Assembly (NCBI RefSeq): GCF_900187445.1
Contig: NZ_FYEB01000003.1
Coordinates: 248,001-312,000, forward strand
Length of the DNA stretch: 64,000 nucleotides
Source: Pseudomonas sp. Irchel s3b2
GTDB lineage: Bacteria; Pseudomonadota; Gammaproteobacteria; Pseudomonadales; Pseudomonadaceae
Direction of reading: 5' to 3'
Both the position numbers and the translations under genes were made by a program. The notes beneath the pieces are model-generated. The model searched no databases. It was not told where the DNA came from and saw nothing but the letters and a program-made list of their open reading frames with translations. Below, piece by piece: positions 19,472 through 30,760 of this stretch. Every line of letters begins with the position of its first letter. The stretch's first letter is position 1.

Positions 19472-20644
19472 ATGGCTTGGAATGAGCCGGGTGGCAACTC
19501 GAATAATCAGGATCCTTGGGGTGGCAAGCGCCGCAATAACGGCGACCGCAAGGGACCACCGGATCTCGACGAGGCCTTCCGAAAGCTGCAGGAAAGCCTG
19601 AACGGGTTGTTCGGTGGTGGTAAAAAACGCGGTGACGAGGGCGGCGGTTCGGGCAAGAGTGGCGGCTTCGGCGGCCTGCTCGGCATCGGCCTGGTCGTGC
19701 TGGCGGCTGTGTGGCTGTACAGCGCTGTCTACGTGGTCGACGAGCAGGAGCAAGCCGTAGTGCTGCGCTTCGGCAAATACTATGAAACCGTCGGCCCGGG
19801 CCTGAACATCTATTTCCCGCCGATCGATCGCAAGTACATGGAAAACGTCACGCGTGAGCGTGCCTATACCAAGCAGGGTCAAATGCTGACTGAAGACGAA
19901 AACATCGTCGAAGTGCCGCTGACCGTGCAGTACAAGATCAGCAACCTGCAGGACTTCGTGCTGAACGTCGATCAGCCGGAAATCAGCCTGCAGCATGCGA
20001 CCGACAGTGCCTTGCGTCACGTGGTGGGTTCTACCGCCATGGATCAGGTGCTGACCGAAGGTCGTGAATTGATGGCCAGCGAAATCAAGGAACGTCTGCA
20101 ACGCTTCCTCGATACCTATCGCACCGGTATCACCGTCACCCAGGTCAACGTACAGAGCGCAGCTGCACCGCGTGAAGTTCAGGAAGCCTTCGACGACGTG
20201 ATCCGCGCCCGTGAAGACGAGCAGCGTTCGCGCAACCAGGCTGAAACCTACGCCAACGGCGTCGTGCCGGAAGCCCGTGGTCAGGCCCAGCGCATCCTCG
20301 AGGATGCCAATGGTTACCGCGACGAGACCGTCTCCCGCGCCAAGGGTGAGGCAGATCGCTTCACCAAGCTGGTGGCCGAATACCGCAAGGCCCCTGAAGT
20401 CACCCGCCAGCGTCTGTATCTGGACACCATGCAGGAAATCTTCAGCAACACCAGCAAGGTTCTCGTGACCGGCAACAAGGATGGCCAGAACAATCTGCTG
20501 TACTTGCCGCTGGACAAGATGATCGACAGTGGTCGTAGCCCCGGCGCTCCGGTGACCGGCGCAGCAGCCAGCAGCAATGAAGTGAATGCGCGTGCGGCAG
20601 CTGATCTGCAGCAACAGCAAGCACGTACCAGGGAGAGTCGCTGA
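19472..20644 (+). CDS. hflK: FtsH protease modulator HflK
   Basis: The 390-residue SPFH/band-7 membrane protein forms a cage with HflC around FtsH. It has a Gly/Asn-rich cytoplasmic N-terminus, one membrane helix (about residues 70-92: LLGIGLVVLAAVWLYSAVYV) and the SPFH domain beginning DEQEQAVVLRFGKY. ATG 19472 has GGAGAG upstream and gives the family N-terminus MAWNEPGGNSN. It overlaps hflC by one base. Confidence 0.97.
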   Translation: MAWNEPGGNSNNQDPWGGKRRNNGDRKGPPDLDEAFRKLQESLNGLFGGGKKRGDEGGGSGKSGGFGGLLGIGLVVLAAVWLYSAVYVVDEQEQAVVLRFGKYYETVGPGLNIYFPPIDRKYMENVTRERAYTKQGQMLTEDENIVEVPLTVQYKISNLQDFVLNVDQPEISLQHATDSALRHVVGSTAMDQVLTEGRELMASEIKERLQRFLDTYRTGITVTQVNVQSAAAPREVQEAFDDVIRAREDEQRSRNQAETYANGVVPEARGQAQRILEDANGYRDETVSRAKGEADRFTKLVAEYRKAPEVTRQRLYLDTMQEIFSNTSKVLVTGNKDGQNNLLYLPLDKMIDSGRSPGAPVTGAAASSNEVNARAAADLQQQQARTRESR

Positions 20645-21513
20645 TGAGCAATAAATCGCTGATCGCCCTTATTATCGGCGTCGTCGTGGCGATCGTTGCC
20701 TGGAACTGCTTCTACATCGTGGCTCAGACCGAGCGCGCGGTGATGCTGCAGTTCGGTCGCGTGGTCCAGACCGATGTTCAGCCGGGCCTGCACATGAAAG
20801 TGCCTTACGTGAACAAGGTGCGCAAATTCGACGCGCGCCTGATGACACTGGATGCACCGACACAACGCTTTCTGACGCTGGAAAAGAAAGCCGTGATGGT
20901 CGATGCCTACGCCAAGTGGCGCGTGAAAGATGCCGAACGCTTCTATACCGCAACTTCCGGCCTCAAGCAGATTGCCGACGAGCGTCTTTCCCGTCGTCTG
21001 GAATCGGGCCTGCGTGACCAGTTCGGTAAGCGCACCTTGCACGAAGTGGTGTCCGGTGAGCGTGATGCGCTGATGGCAGACATTACCGCTTCGCTGAACA
21101 AGATGGCGGAAAAAGAGCTGGGCATCGAAGTTGTCGATGTTCGGGTCAAAACCATCGACCTGCCGAAGGAAGTGAACCGCAGCGTGTTCGAGCGTATGAG
21201 CACCGAGCGTGAGCGTGAAGCTCGCGAGCACCGCGCCAAGGGTAACGAGCTGGCCGAAGGCATCCGTGCCGACGCCGACCGTCAACGCCGCGTGCTGCTG
21301 GCTGAAGCCTATCGTGAATCCGAAGAGGTTCGCGGTGACGGTGATGCCCAGGCTGCTGCGATCTACTCCAAGGCATACGGTCAGGATCAGGAGTTCTACG
21401 CGTTCTACCGTAGCCTGCGTGCCTACCGTGAAAGCTTCGCGAACAAATCCGACGTCATGGTCCTGGACCCGGGCAGCGACTTCTTCCGTTACCTGGAAAA
21501 AGCCAAGCCTTGA
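20644..21513 (+). CDS. hflC: FtsH protease modulator HflC
   Basis: The 289-residue partner of HflK has an N-terminal membrane helix (LIALIIGVVVAIVAWNCFYIV) followed by the SPFH domain (QTERAVMLQFGRV). The GERDALMADI and EREREAREHRAKGNELAEGIRADADR stretches are typical; the latter is a coiled-coil region. It is translationally coupled to hflK and ends the operon, before a terminator at 21599. Confidence 0.97.
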   Translation: MSNKSLIALIIGVVVAIVAWNCFYIVAQTERAVMLQFGRVVQTDVQPGLHMKVPYVNKVRKFDARLMTLDAPTQRFLTLEKKAVMVDAYAKWRVKDAERFYTATSGLKQIADERLSRRLESGLRDQFGKRTLHEVVSGERDALMADITASLNKMAEKELGIEVVDVRVKTIDLPKEVNRSVFERMSTEREREAREHRAKGNELAEGIRADADRQRRVLLAEAYRESEEVRGDGDAQAAAIYSKAYGQDQEFYAFYRSLRAYRESFANKSDVMVLDPGSDFFRYLEKAKP

Positions 21514-21824
21514 TGCGACGTTAACCTGAACCATCCCGCCGGGCGGCTAAAATCTCCGGCGGGGTGATCCTTTGGGAAAACGTGTGTATGATGCGGCAGC
21601 CGGGAAATTCCCGGCTTTTTTGCGTCTGCACGTTCGATTGCTGTTTTATGCAGGCGCCCGAGTTGAATGACTCGACAGGTTTTTCGAGGAAAGTGGTTGG
21701 CGAAGCCGATTCAGGCTTTTCGCTCCGTTGTTCATGCGCGTGGTTTGCACATGGACCGATCATTTTCTGCTTCACTCAAGGCTCGCCCAAAGGCTTGTCG
21801 CCCGGATCATAGGGGAATGGCGTA
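21514..21824. other. Gene-free interval between hflC and hisZ
   Basis: This 311-base stretch holds a GC hairpin (CCCGCCGG 21535-21542 with CCGGCGGG 21556-21563) and a Rho-independent terminator. No convincing reading frame was found in any of six frames; in particular the small DUF2065 gene that I expect here from other pseudomonads was not recognised. Confidence 0.6.
21599..21621 (+). terminator. Rho-independent terminator of the hfl operon
   Basis: GCCGGG-AAATT-CCCGGC followed by six T residues. It separates the hfl transcript from hisZ-purA. Confidence 0.9.
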
Positions 21825-23012
21825 ATGGCAACGGTAGACCGCTGGCTGCTGCCAGATGGCATCGAAGAAGTACTGCCACCAGAAGCTGCGCGCATCGAAG
21901 TAGCGCGTCGCCAGGTGTTGGATCTGTTCCAGAGCTGGGGTTACGAGTTTGTCGTGACTCCCCATATCGAGTACCTGGAATCCCTGCTGACCGGCGCAGG
22001 TTCGGACCTCGATCTGCGTACCTTCAAGGTCATCGACCCGCAGTCGGGCCGGCAGATGGGTTTCCGTGCCGACATCACGCCGCAAGTGGCGCGCATCGAT
22101 GCGCATACCCTGCGTCGCGAAGGTCCAAGTCGTCTGTGCTATGCCGGTAGCGTGTTGCATGCTCAGCCGCGTGCCTTGTCGTCCTCACGCAGCCCGATTC
22201 AACTGGGTGCCGAGTTGTACGGCGATGCCAGCCCGAGCAGCGACGTGGAGGTCATCAGCTTGATGCTGGCCATGCTGCAGCTGGCCGATGTGCCGGATGT
22301 ACACATGGACCTCGGCCATGTCGGCATCTACCGCGGCCTGGCCCGCGCCGCCGGTTTGTCCGGCGAAGTCGAGCAACAGTTGTTCGATGCGTTGCAACGT
22401 AAAGCCATCGACGAGGTCATTACCTTGACCGAAGGCCTGCCTGCCGATCTGTCGGGCATGCTGCGAGCGCTGGTCGACCTGTGTGGCGGCCGTGAAGTGT
22501 TGAGCGCAGCGCGTGAGCGTCTGGCCAATGCGCCGGCGCCCGTGCTGGCGGCCCTGGACGATTTGCTGGCGATTGCCGAGCGTCTGTCCACGCGTTTCCC
22601 GGAATTACCGCTGTATTTCGACCTGGGCGAGTTGCGCGGCTACCACTATCACACAGGTGTAGTGTTCGCCGTGTTCGTCCCGGGTGTTGGCCAGTCCATT
22701 GCACAGGGCGGTCGTTACGACGACATCGGCGCCGATTTCGGTCGTGCCCGTCCGGCAACTGGTTTCTCTACCGATTTGAAAACCCTGGTGACCCTGGGGC
22801 GTGCTGAAGTCGAGCTACCGTCTGGCGGTATCTGGATGCCTGACAGTACGGATGCAGCACTCTGGCAGCAGGTTTGCCAGTTGCGCAGTGAGGGTCAGCG
22901 TGTCGTTCAGGCATTGCCTGGGCAGCTTTTGGCCGCCGCCCGTGAAGCGGACTGCGACCGGCAATTGATTCAGCAGAACGGGCTTTGGCAAGTATTGCCG
23001 CTGGCTTCTTGA
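21825..23012 (+). CDS. hisZ: ATP phosphoribosyltransferase regulatory subunit
   Basis: The 395-residue HisRS-like protein lacks aminoacylation and instead activates the short form of HisG, the first enzyme of histidine synthesis. Class II synthetase-like motifs remain ([39 protein letters not shown]). It starts [19 protein letters not shown], as in other pseudomonads. It is followed by purA after 54 bases, and the two may share a transcript. Confidence 0.96.
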   Translation: MATVDRWLLPDGIEEVLPPEAARIEVARRQVLDLFQSWGYEFVVTPHIEYLESLLTGAGSDLDLRTFKVIDPQSGRQMGFRADITPQVARIDAHTLRREGPSRLCYAGSVLHAQPRALSSSRSPIQLGAELYGDASPSSDVEVISLMLAMLQLADVPDVHMDLGHVGIYRGLARAAGLSGEVEQQLFDALQRKAIDEVITLTEGLPADLSGMLRALVDLCGGREVLSAARERLANAPAPVLAALDDLLAIAERLSTRFPELPLYFDLGELRGYHYHTGVVFAVFVPGVGQSIAQGGRYDDIGADFGRARPATGFSTDLKTLVTLGRAEVELPSGGIWMPDSTDAALWQQVCQLRSEGQRVVQALPGQLLAAAREADCDRQLIQQNGLWQVLPLAS

Positions 23013-24356
<1,344 letters not shown>

Positions 24357-24375
24357 TAAGTCGTTGATGTAAAAC

Positions 24376-24403
24376 ACAAAGGCCCCTTAATTGGGGCCTT
24401 TGT
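24376..24403 (+). terminator. Rho-independent terminator of purA
   Basis: ACAAAGGCCCC and GGGGCCTTTGT form an 11-bp stem around TTAATT. Confidence 0.9.
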
Positions 24404-24494
24404 CGTTTATGCCTGTTGGACGGCATGACCTTTGCTGTGAATATCTCCTTCAGAGTGCCATCAATTTAATGGCGTTTAAGCAGAGGGATTTTCA

Positions 24495-26429
24495 GTGTCG
24501 GCCGTTCTCTCACTGTTACAAAGCCGTCTCTTACGGCCCGTATTCGTTACCCTTGGTATCGCCCTTTTGGTGCAGGTGCTGGTGGCTGTCGCTCTGACCC
24601 GGAGCACAGTGACTGCGCTGGAGGCTGATTTGGGTATGCGGCTGGACGCCGACAGCCAAAAGCTCTCTGGTGAGCTTGAGCAGGCGGGGCGTGAAGTCAC
24701 GTCGAGCCTGGATAATCTATCTACCAGTACCCGTCAGCGCCTGACGGCCGGGCTGTCTTCGCGTCTGAAGGACGAGCAGGCACAACTGCGTACGACACTG
24801 GAAAAGGACCTGAAGGATTCGGCCAACGACATGGCGCAGCTTCTGGCCTCGGTCGCACCCCGCGCCATGTGGGACAGCGACATTCCCACCCTGTCCGAAT
24901 TCGCTCGCCGTGCCCAGCGTAATCCCAATGTGTTGTTCGTGGTCTATGACGACGCCACGGGCCAGCACCTGACGCGCTACCTCAACCGGGAGAACCCGAT
25001 CAACAAGGCGCTTCTGGAAAAAGGCCAGGGCGAGCGGGCGTTGGACAAGGTGCTGGATGCGGCGAAGAGCGATCCGTCGGTCTACTACCTTGAAGCCTCG
25101 ATCAACCCCAATGGGGTGGAGATCGGCAAAGTTTTGATGGGCGTCTCAACCGCCTCGGTGGAAACCGATCTGGCGGCACTGGACAAGCGCTTCTCGGCGC
25201 TGATCGCCAGCAGCGATCAATTGGTGGGCGACAGCCTCAAAGGCGCGGCAGCTGATAGCGCAGCGGCGATGCGCGGGCGTCTGCAATCGGCGCAGTCCAC
25301 CGCCACTGAAATGAAAGCCAATACCACCACTGCCGTTCAGGAGGCTGCCGGGACTTTGCGCTGGCGCATCGGCATGGGTCTGGCGGTGGTGGGTTTTGGT
25401 GTGCTGCTGTTGCTGGCGGTGGTGCTGGGTCGTCGAGTGGTCAATCGCTTGAAGCTGCTGATCGCCGCCATGGATGACTTGGCGGCAGGTGAGGGCGATC
25501 TGACCAAGCGTGTGCAGATCAACAGCCAGGATGAGATCGGCGACATGGCCTCGGCGGTCAATCGCTTTGTGGATAAGTTGCAACCGATCGTGCGTGAGGC
25601 GGGCGATGTGGCCCAGCGTACCGGTGTGGAGATCGGCGCCATGACCCTGCGCAATGCCGGTGCCGATGCCGCGGCGGGCATGCAGCGCGATGAAGTGGCC
25701 GAAAGCTTGCGTGCGTTGTCGCAAATGGCTGACGAAGCTCAGTCTGAAAGCCACGCCATGCAGGCCGCCTTGCAGCAGGTGGTGGGCATTCGTCAGGCCA
25801 CGGATGAAAACACTCGGACCTCGGCGAAAGTCGGCAGCCTGATCGAGGCGTTGGCCGGACAGGTCGACACCGGCGCGAAAGTCATCGAGCGCCTGGCACA
25901 GCAGAGTGAGCAGATTGAAGTGGTGTTGACGGTGATTCACGGGATTGCCGAGCAAACCAACTTGCTGGCGTTGAACGCGGCCATTGAGGCGGCGCGTGCC
26001 GGCGAGACCGGTCGCGGGTTTGCCGTGGTGGCGGATGAGGTGCGGGCACTGGCGAGCAAGACTCAGAGCTCAACCGGCGACATCCAGGCCCATATCGTTG
26101 CATTGCAGCAGGGCGCGCGGGAGGCCGTCGCGGCAATCGGCCAGGCCGGGCGTCAGGCCAGCGAAGGTTTGTTGGTGTTGCGCGACAGTGCGCGGTTGCA
26201 GCAATCAGTGCAGGCGTCGGTCGAGCAGGTGCATGCGGCAATCGGTCTGGCGACCCAGGCCGCAGCGCATCAGGCGCAAGGTGCGCAGGCTGTGCGTGGG
26301 CGGGTTGAGACCATTCATGCTCAAGCTGAAAAGGCTGCTCAGGCGGTGGTGGAGACCACGGCCAGCGGTAAGGTGCTGGATGGCTTGGCGGCGCAGTTGA
26401 AGGCGAGCCTGGGGCAGTTCAGGGCTTAA
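24495..26429 (+). CDS. Methyl-accepting chemotaxis protein
   Basis: The 644-residue chemoreceptor has a first membrane helix (about 16-36), a periplasmic sensor region of about 250 residues, a second helix (about 292-314: [20 protein letters not shown]), a HAMP domain (about 314-368) and a cytoplasmic signalling domain with the tip near residues 483-525 ([20 protein letters not shown] and [15 protein letters not shown]). The start is GTG 24495 with an AGAGGGA upstream. No CheR-binding pentapeptide is seen at the C-terminus (LGQFRA). The ligand is unknown. It lies between purA and the tRNA-Leu genes, and appears monocistronic. Confidence 0.93.
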   Translation: MSAVLSLLQSRLLRPVFVTLGIALLVQVLVAVALTRSTVTALEADLGMRLDADSQKLSGELEQAGREVTSSLDNLSTSTRQRLTAGLSSRLKDEQAQLRTTLEKDLKDSANDMAQLLASVAPRAMWDSDIPTLSEFARRAQRNPNVLFVVYDDATGQHLTRYLNRENPINKALLEKGQGERALDKVLDAAKSDPSVYYLEASINPNGVEIGKVLMGVSTASVETDLAALDKRFSALIASSDQLVGDSLKGAAADSAAAMRGRLQSAQSTATEMKANTTTAVQEAAGTLRWRIGMGLAVVGFGVLLLLAVVLGRRVVNRLKLLIAAMDDLAAGEGDLTKRVQINSQDEIGDMASAVNRFVDKLQPIVREAGDVAQRTGVEIGAMTLRNAGADAAAGMQRDEVAESLRALSQMADEAQSESHAMQAALQQVVGIRQATDENTRTSAKVGSLIEALAGQVDTGAKVIERLAQQSEQIEVVLTVIHGIAEQTNLLALNAAIEAARAGETGRGFAVVADEVRALASKTQSSTGDIQAHIVALQQGAREAVAAIGQAGRQASEGLLVLRDSARLQQSVQASVEQVHAAIGLATQAAAHQAQGAQAVRGRVETIHAQAEKAAQAVVETTASGKVLDGLAAQLKASLGQFRA

Positions 26430-26450
26430 GTTTTTCGTTTGCAGGTCTGG

Positions 26451-26545
26451 CGCCTTCGCGGGCAAGCCTCGCTCCTACAGGGCTTGTGTCGTGCGCAATT
26501 TCGCGACCGACACTAGCCCTGTAGGAGCGAGGCTTGCCCGCGAAG
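26451..26545. repeat. REP-like inverted pair
   Basis: CGCCTTCGCGGGCAAGCCTC and its mirror GAGGCTTGCCCGCGAAG enclose about 45 bases; inner words TAGGGCT/AGCCCTG also pair. It lies between the MCP gene and the first tRNA terminator. Confidence 0.9.
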
Positions 26546-26591
26546 CTTTTCAGCGAGCGAGATAGCTTGATGTTTATGAAAGCCAGAAACG

Positions 26592-26616
26592 CAAAAACCC
26601 GCTTTCGCGGGTTTCT
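26592..26616 (-). terminator. Terminator of the first tRNA-Leu
   Basis: On the minus strand AAACCCGCGAAAGCGGGTTTTT is a short stem followed by a T run, 34 bases after the tRNA. Confidence 0.85.
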
Positions 26617-26649
26617 GTGAAATTCAAGATCGTGACCTTGAATTTGAAT

Positions 26650-26736
26650 TGGTGCCCAGAAGAAGACTCGAACTTCCACGACCTTGCGGTCACCAGCACC
26701 TGAAGCTGGCGTGTCTACCAATTTCACCATCTGGGC
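26650..26736 (-). tRNA. tRNA-Leu(CAG), copy 1
   Basis: The 87-base gene reads GCCCAGATGGTGAAATTGG... on the minus strand and encodes its own CCA. The acceptor stem GCCCAGA pairs with TCTGGGC, and the anticodon stem CCAGC/GCTGG encloses TTCAGGT, giving anticodon CAG (reads CUG). The long variable arm (TGACCGCAAGGTCGTG region) marks a class II tRNA. It is identical in sequence to copy 2. Confidence 0.95.
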
Positions 26737-26770
26737 ATAATCTTCAGCGTTGCCGCTGTTGATGTGGCGC

Positions 26771-26799
26771 ACTATACGGAGAGCAATTTGATCTGTAAA
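26771..26799 (-). promoter_or_regulatory. Promoter of tRNA-Leu copy 1
   Basis: On the minus strand TTTACA (26799-26794) and TATAGT (26776-26771) are 17 bases apart, followed by GCGC, a GC-rich discriminator typical of stringently controlled genes. Confidence 0.8.
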
Positions 26800-26836
26800 C
26801 CCCTGATTTAATTTTAATAAACCGGAAGCCTGAAAT

Positions 26837-26863
26837 GCAAAAACCCGCTTTCGCGGGTTTTTG
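26837..26863 (-). terminator. Terminator of the second tRNA-Leu
   Basis: Same stem as after copy 1 (AAACCCGCGAAAGCGGGTTTTT on the minus strand), ahead of the promoter of copy 1. Confidence 0.85.
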
Positions 26864-26901
26864 TGTGAGCCTTGAAATTGATCTAATCTCAAGCTCGAAA
26901 T

Positions 26902-26988
26902 TGGTGCCCAGAAGAAGACTCGAACTTCCACGACCTTGCGGTCACCAGCACCTGAAGCTGGCGTGTCTACCAATTTCACCATCTGGGC
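26902..26988 (-). tRNA. tRNA-Leu(CAG), copy 2
   Basis: An 87-base gene with CCA encoded, the same acceptor stem, class II variable arm and CAG anticodon as copy 1. The two genes lie 165 bases apart and are each a separate unit. Confidence 0.95.
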
Positions 26989-27024
26989 AGTATCGGCAGC
27001 GCGTCTGCGTCGTCGATGGCGCGC

Positions 27025-27053
27025 ACTATACGGAGCGTCTTTTTAACTGTAAA
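27025..27053 (-). promoter_or_regulatory. Promoter of tRNA-Leu copy 2
   Basis: On the minus strand TTTACA (27053-27048) and TATAGT (27030-27025) are 17 bases apart, followed by GCGC; the -35, -10 and discriminator are the same as for copy 1, while the spacer differs. Confidence 0.8.
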
Positions 27054-27214
27054 CCCCCGACATCGAAAAAACCTGGAAAATTTCTCCAGTGGTATTCAAA
27101 TCGGCTTTTCGATGTCGATAAAAGGCTTTAGATGGGCTGTCATAGCCTGAAATTTCCCGTTTCATTACGCCTATGCCAAACTAACCCGCATATAGACAAG
27201 GTGAAAACTCTCTA

Positions 27215-29845
27215 ATGGCCGATTGGCAGTCCCTCGATCCCGAGGCCGCTCGTGAAGCGGAAAAATATGAAAACCCTATTCCTAGCCGTGAACTGATCCT
27301 TCAGCACCTTGCTGATCGAGGTTCGCCTGCTAACCGCGAGCAGCTGGTCGAAGAGTTTGGTCTGACCACAGAAGACCAGATCGAAGCCCTGCGCCGCCGC
27401 CTGCGCGCCATGGAGCGCGACGCTCAACTCATCTATACCCGTCGCGGCACTTATGCGCCGGTGGACAAGCTCGACCTGATCCTGGGCCGCATCAGCGGTC
27501 ACCGTGACGGCTTCGGCTTCCTGGTCCCGGACGACGGCAGTGACGACCTGTTCATGAGCCCGGCGCAAATGCGTTTGGTGTTCGATGGCGACCGTGCCTT
27601 GGCGCGTGTTTCCGGCCTCGACCGTCGCGGTCGCCGCGAAGGCATGATCGTCGAAGTGGTGTCCCGTGCCCACGAGACCATTGTCGGTCGCTATTTCGAA
27701 GAGGGCGGTATCGGTTTCGTCGTCGCGGACAATCCGAAGATCCAGCAAGAAGTGCTGGTGACGCCGGGCCGCAACGCCAACGCCCAGCTCGGCCAGTTCG
27801 TCGAAGTGAAGATCACTCACTGGCCGACGCCACGCTTCCAGCCGCAAGGCGATGTGGTCGAAGTCGTGGGTAACTACATGGCGCCGGGCATGGAAATCGA
27901 TGTCGCCCTGCGCACCTACGATATTCCTCACGTCTGGCCTGAAGCGGTGCTCAAGGAAGCTGCCAAACTCAAGCCTGAAGTCGAAGAGAAGGACAAAGAG
28001 AAGCGCATCGACCTGCGCCATCTGCCGTTCGTGACCATCGACGGCGAAGATGCGCGCGACTTCGATGACGCGGTCTACTGCGAAGCCAAGCCGGGCAAGC
28101 TGCGCCTGTTCTCCGGTGGCTGGAAGTTGTACGTGGCGATCGCCGACGTTTCCAGCTACGTGAAAATCGGTTCGGCACTGGATAACGAATCGCAGGTTCG
28201 TGGCAACTCGGTGTACTTCCCCGAGCGCGTCGTGCCGATGCTGCCTGAGCAGTTGTCCAACGGCCTGTGCTCGCTGAACCCGCACGTCGATCGCCTGGCC
28301 ATGGTCTGCGAGATGACCATCTCCAAATCCGGCGAGATGACTGACTATTGCTTCTACGAAGCGGTGATTCACTCCCACGCTCGCCTGACCTACAACAAGG
28401 TCAGCGCGATGCTCGAAACGCCGAAAGCCACCGAGGGGCGCAAGCTGCGTGGCGAGTACACCGATGTCGTACCGCATCTGAAGCAGCTGTATTCGCTGTA
28501 CAAGGTTCTGCTGGCGGCCCGTCACGTTCGCGGCGCAATCGATTTCGAAACGCAGGAAACCCGGATCATCTTCGGTTCCGAGCGCAAGATTGCCGAAATC
28601 CGTCCGACCGTGCGCAACGATGCCCACAAGCTGATCGAGGAATGCATGCTGGCGGCCAACGTGGCCACCGCCGAATTCCTGAAAAAGCACGAAATTCCTG
28701 CGCTGTACCGCGTTCACGATGGTCCACCACCGGAGCGTCTGGAAAAACTGCGCGCCTTCCTTGGCGAGCTCGGCCTGTCCCTGCACAAAGGCAAGGATGG
28801 TCCGTCGCCGAAGGATTACCAGGCTTTGCTGGCAGGCATCAAGGACCGTCCGGATTTCCACCTGATCCAGACCGTCATGCTGCGTTCGTTGAGCCAGGCG
28901 GTGTACAGCGCTGATAACCAGGGCCACTTCGGCCTGAATTACGAAGCCTATACCCACTTCACTTCGCCGATTCGCCGCTACCCGGACTTGCTCACGCACC
29001 GGGCGATTCGCAGCGTCATCCATTCGAAAATGGACACCCCGCACGTTCGCCGTGCCGGCGCGATGATCATTCCGAAAGCGCGCATCTACCCGTACGACGA
29101 ACCGACTCTGGAGCAGCTCGGCGAGCAGTGCTCGATGAGCGAGCGCCGTGCCGACGAAGCGACCCGCGACGTGGTGAACTGGCTCAAGTGTGAGTTCATG
29201 AAAGATCGCGTGGGCGAATCGTTCCCGGGTGTGATCACTGCCGTGACCGGTTTCGGCCTGTTCGTCGAACTGACCGACATCTACGTCGAAGGTCTGGTGC
29301 ACGTCACCGCTCTGCCGGGCGATTACTATCACTTCGATCCTGTACACCACCGCCTCGCCGGTGAGCGTACCGGTCGCAGCTTCCGCCTTGGTGACACCGT
29401 TGAAGTTCGCGTCATGCGCGTCGACCTTGACGAGCGCAAGATTGACTTCGAGATGGCTGAGAAAACCATCAGCGCGCCGATCGGGCGCAAGAAGCGCGGA
29501 ACCGAAACAGCCGCTCCAGCGGCTAAAACCGCCGCAGAACCGGCACCGGCGAAAACCGGTCGCCGTCCTGCCAAGGAAAAGGCTGTCGAAGCCTATCGTC
29601 CGAGCGATGCGGCGGCAAAAAATGCCGAGTTGCGCAAAAGTCGTGAACTGAAGCAGGCGTTGCTGTCTGAAGCGAAAAGCGGCGGTAAAGCGGTGTCTGG
29701 GGGAAAGACCGGGCGGTCGGCGCCTGACAAGGCCTCCGGCGGCAAGCCAGCAAAACCGAGCAAACATCGTAAAGGCCCGCCAAAAGCGGGTTCCGCTCCA
29801 GCTGCCAGAAGCGGCGGGGCGCGTAAACCTAAGGCCAAGTCATGA
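27215..29845 (+). CDS. rnr: Ribonuclease R
   Basis: The 876-residue 3'-5' exoribonuclease degrades structured RNA. The order is N-terminal helix-turn-helix (about 1-85), cold-shock domains (about 85-250), the RNB catalytic domain with DGEDARDFDDAV (aspartates near 276-285), S1 domain (about 665-750) and a lysine/alanine-rich basic tail (about 755-876). The tail is long and low in complexity. It overlaps rlmB by four bases (ATGA), so the two are coupled. Confidence 0.97.
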   Translation: MADWQSLDPEAAREAEKYENPIPSRELILQHLADRGSPANREQLVEEFGLTTEDQIEALRRRLRAMERDAQLIYTRRGTYAPVDKLDLILGRISGHRDGFGFLVPDDGSDDLFMSPAQMRLVFDGDRALARVSGLDRRGRREGMIVEVVSRAHETIVGRYFEEGGIGFVVADNPKIQQEVLVTPGRNANAQLGQFVEVKITHWPTPRFQPQGDVVEVVGNYMAPGMEIDVALRTYDIPHVWPEAVLKEAAKLKPEVEEKDKEKRIDLRHLPFVTIDGEDARDFDDAVYCEAKPGKLRLFSGGWKLYVAIADVSSYVKIGSALDNESQVRGNSVYFPERVVPMLPEQLSNGLCSLNPHVDRLAMVCEMTISKSGEMTDYCFYEAVIHSHARLTYNKVSAMLETPKATEGRKLRGEYTDVVPHLKQLYSLYKVLLAARHVRGAIDFETQETRIIFGSERKIAEIRPTVRNDAHKLIEECMLAANVATAEFLKKHEIPALYRVHDGPPPERLEKLRAFLGELGLSLHKGKDGPSPKDYQALLAGIKDRPDFHLIQTVMLRSLSQAVYSADNQGHFGLNYEAYTHFTSPIRRYPDLLTHRAIRSVIHSKMDTPHVRRAGAMIIPKARIYPYDEPTLEQLGEQCSMSERRADEATRDVVNWLKCEFMKDRVGESFPGVITAVTGFGLFVELTDIYVEGLVHVTALPGDYYHFDPVHHRLAGERTGRSFRLGDTVEVRVMRVDLDERKIDFEMAEKTISAPIGRKKRGTETAAPAAKTAAEPAPAKTGRRPAKEKAVEAYRPSDAAAKNAELRKSRELKQALLSEAKSGGKAVSGGKTGRSAPDKASGGKPAKPSKHRKGPPKAGSAPAARSGGARKPKAKS

Positions 29846-30609
29846 GTCAGTTGGAAAAGATCTACGGCGTGCATGCTGTGGAAGCATTGCTGCGTCACCA
29901 CCCAAAACGCGTCAAGCAGATCTGGCTGGCTGAAGGCCGCAGTGATCCGCGGGTGCAGACGCTGATCGAACTCGCTGCCGAAAATCGCGTAGCGGTCGGT
30001 CAGGCTGAGCGTCGTGAGCTCGATGCGTGGGTAGAAGGCGTGCACCAGGGCGTGGTCGCGGACGTTAGTCCGAGTCAGGTCTGGGGCGAAGCGATGCTCG
30101 ACGAATTGCTCGATCGTACTGAAGGCGCACCGCTGTTGCTGGTGCTCGACGGCGTGACCGATCCGCACAACCTCGGCGCTTGCCTGCGTTCGGCCGATGC
30201 GGCCGGCGCGCTGGCGGTGATCGTGCCAAAAGACAAGTCAGCCACGCTGACCCCGACGGTGCGTAAGGTCGCCTGCGGCGCGGCGGAAGTGATTCCGTTG
30301 GTGGCGGTGACCAATCTGGCGCGCACCCTGGAAAAACTCAAGCAGCGTGGCTTGTGGGTCGTCGGTACGGCGGGCGAGGCTGAGCAGGATCTGTATCAGC
30401 AAGACCTGACCGGCCCGACCATCCTGATCATGGGCGCGGAAGGCAGCGGAATGCGTCGCCTGACCCGCGATCTTTGCGACTACCTGGTGCGTCTGCCAAT
30501 GGCGGGCAGTGTCAGCAGCCTCAACGTTTCCGTGGCAACCGGTGTTTGCTTGTTCGAAGCCCTGCGTCAGCGCGGTGTCAAAGCTGCCGGGACCGCCAAA
30601 AAGTCTTGA
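29842..30609 (+). CDS. rlmB: 23S rRNA (guanosine-2'-O-)-methyltransferase RlmB
   Basis: The 255-residue SpoU-family enzyme methylates G2251 of 23S rRNA. An N-terminal substrate-binding domain (YGVHAVEALLRHHPKRVKQIWL) leads to the knotted SPOUT domain with DGVTDPHNLGACLRSADAAG, MGAEGSGMRRL and LPMAGSVSSLNVSVATGVCLFEALRQR. It overlaps rnr by four bases. Confidence 0.97.
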   Translation: MSQLEKIYGVHAVEALLRHHPKRVKQIWLAEGRSDPRVQTLIELAAENRVAVGQAERRELDAWVEGVHQGVVADVSPSQVWGEAMLDELLDRTEGAPLLLVLDGVTDPHNLGACLRSADAAGALAVIVPKDKSATLTPTVRKVACGAAEVIPLVAVTNLARTLEKLKQRGLWVVGTAGEAEQDLYQQDLTGPTILIMGAEGSGMRRLTRDLCDYLVRLPMAGSVSSLNVSVATGVCLFEALRQRGVKAAGTAKKS

Positions 30610-30630
30610 TCCATCGCAGCAGCCTTGCTT

Positions 30631-30722
30631 CTGTAGGAGCGAGGCTCGCCCGCGAAGAACGATAACGCGGTATTCCTGAAAGATCGCGGAGCTCCGATCG
30701 CGGGCAAGCCTCGCTCCTACAG
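30631..30722. repeat. REP-like inverted pair
   Basis: CTGTAGGAGCGAGGCTCGCC and its mirror GCGGGCAAGCCTCGCTCCTACAG flank about 45 bases. It separates rlmB from the rpsF promoter. Confidence 0.88.
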
Positions 30723-30760
30723 GGATGATGTGGTGGTTGTTCAAATAATCACCAATTGCC

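Noticed and set aside
19157..20620. Long open frame on the minus strand opposite hflX/hflK (487 codons)
   Set aside because: It lies antisense to two clearly recognised genes, has no family motifs, and long antisense frames are common in GC-rich Pseudomonas DNA.
24357..24494. FliA promoter before the chemoreceptor gene
   Set aside because: No GCCGATAA-like -10 with a suitable -35 was found in the interval.
27212..29767. 851-codon minus-strand frame opposite rnr
   Set aside because: It covers almost exactly the RNase R gene in reverse and shows no protein family character.
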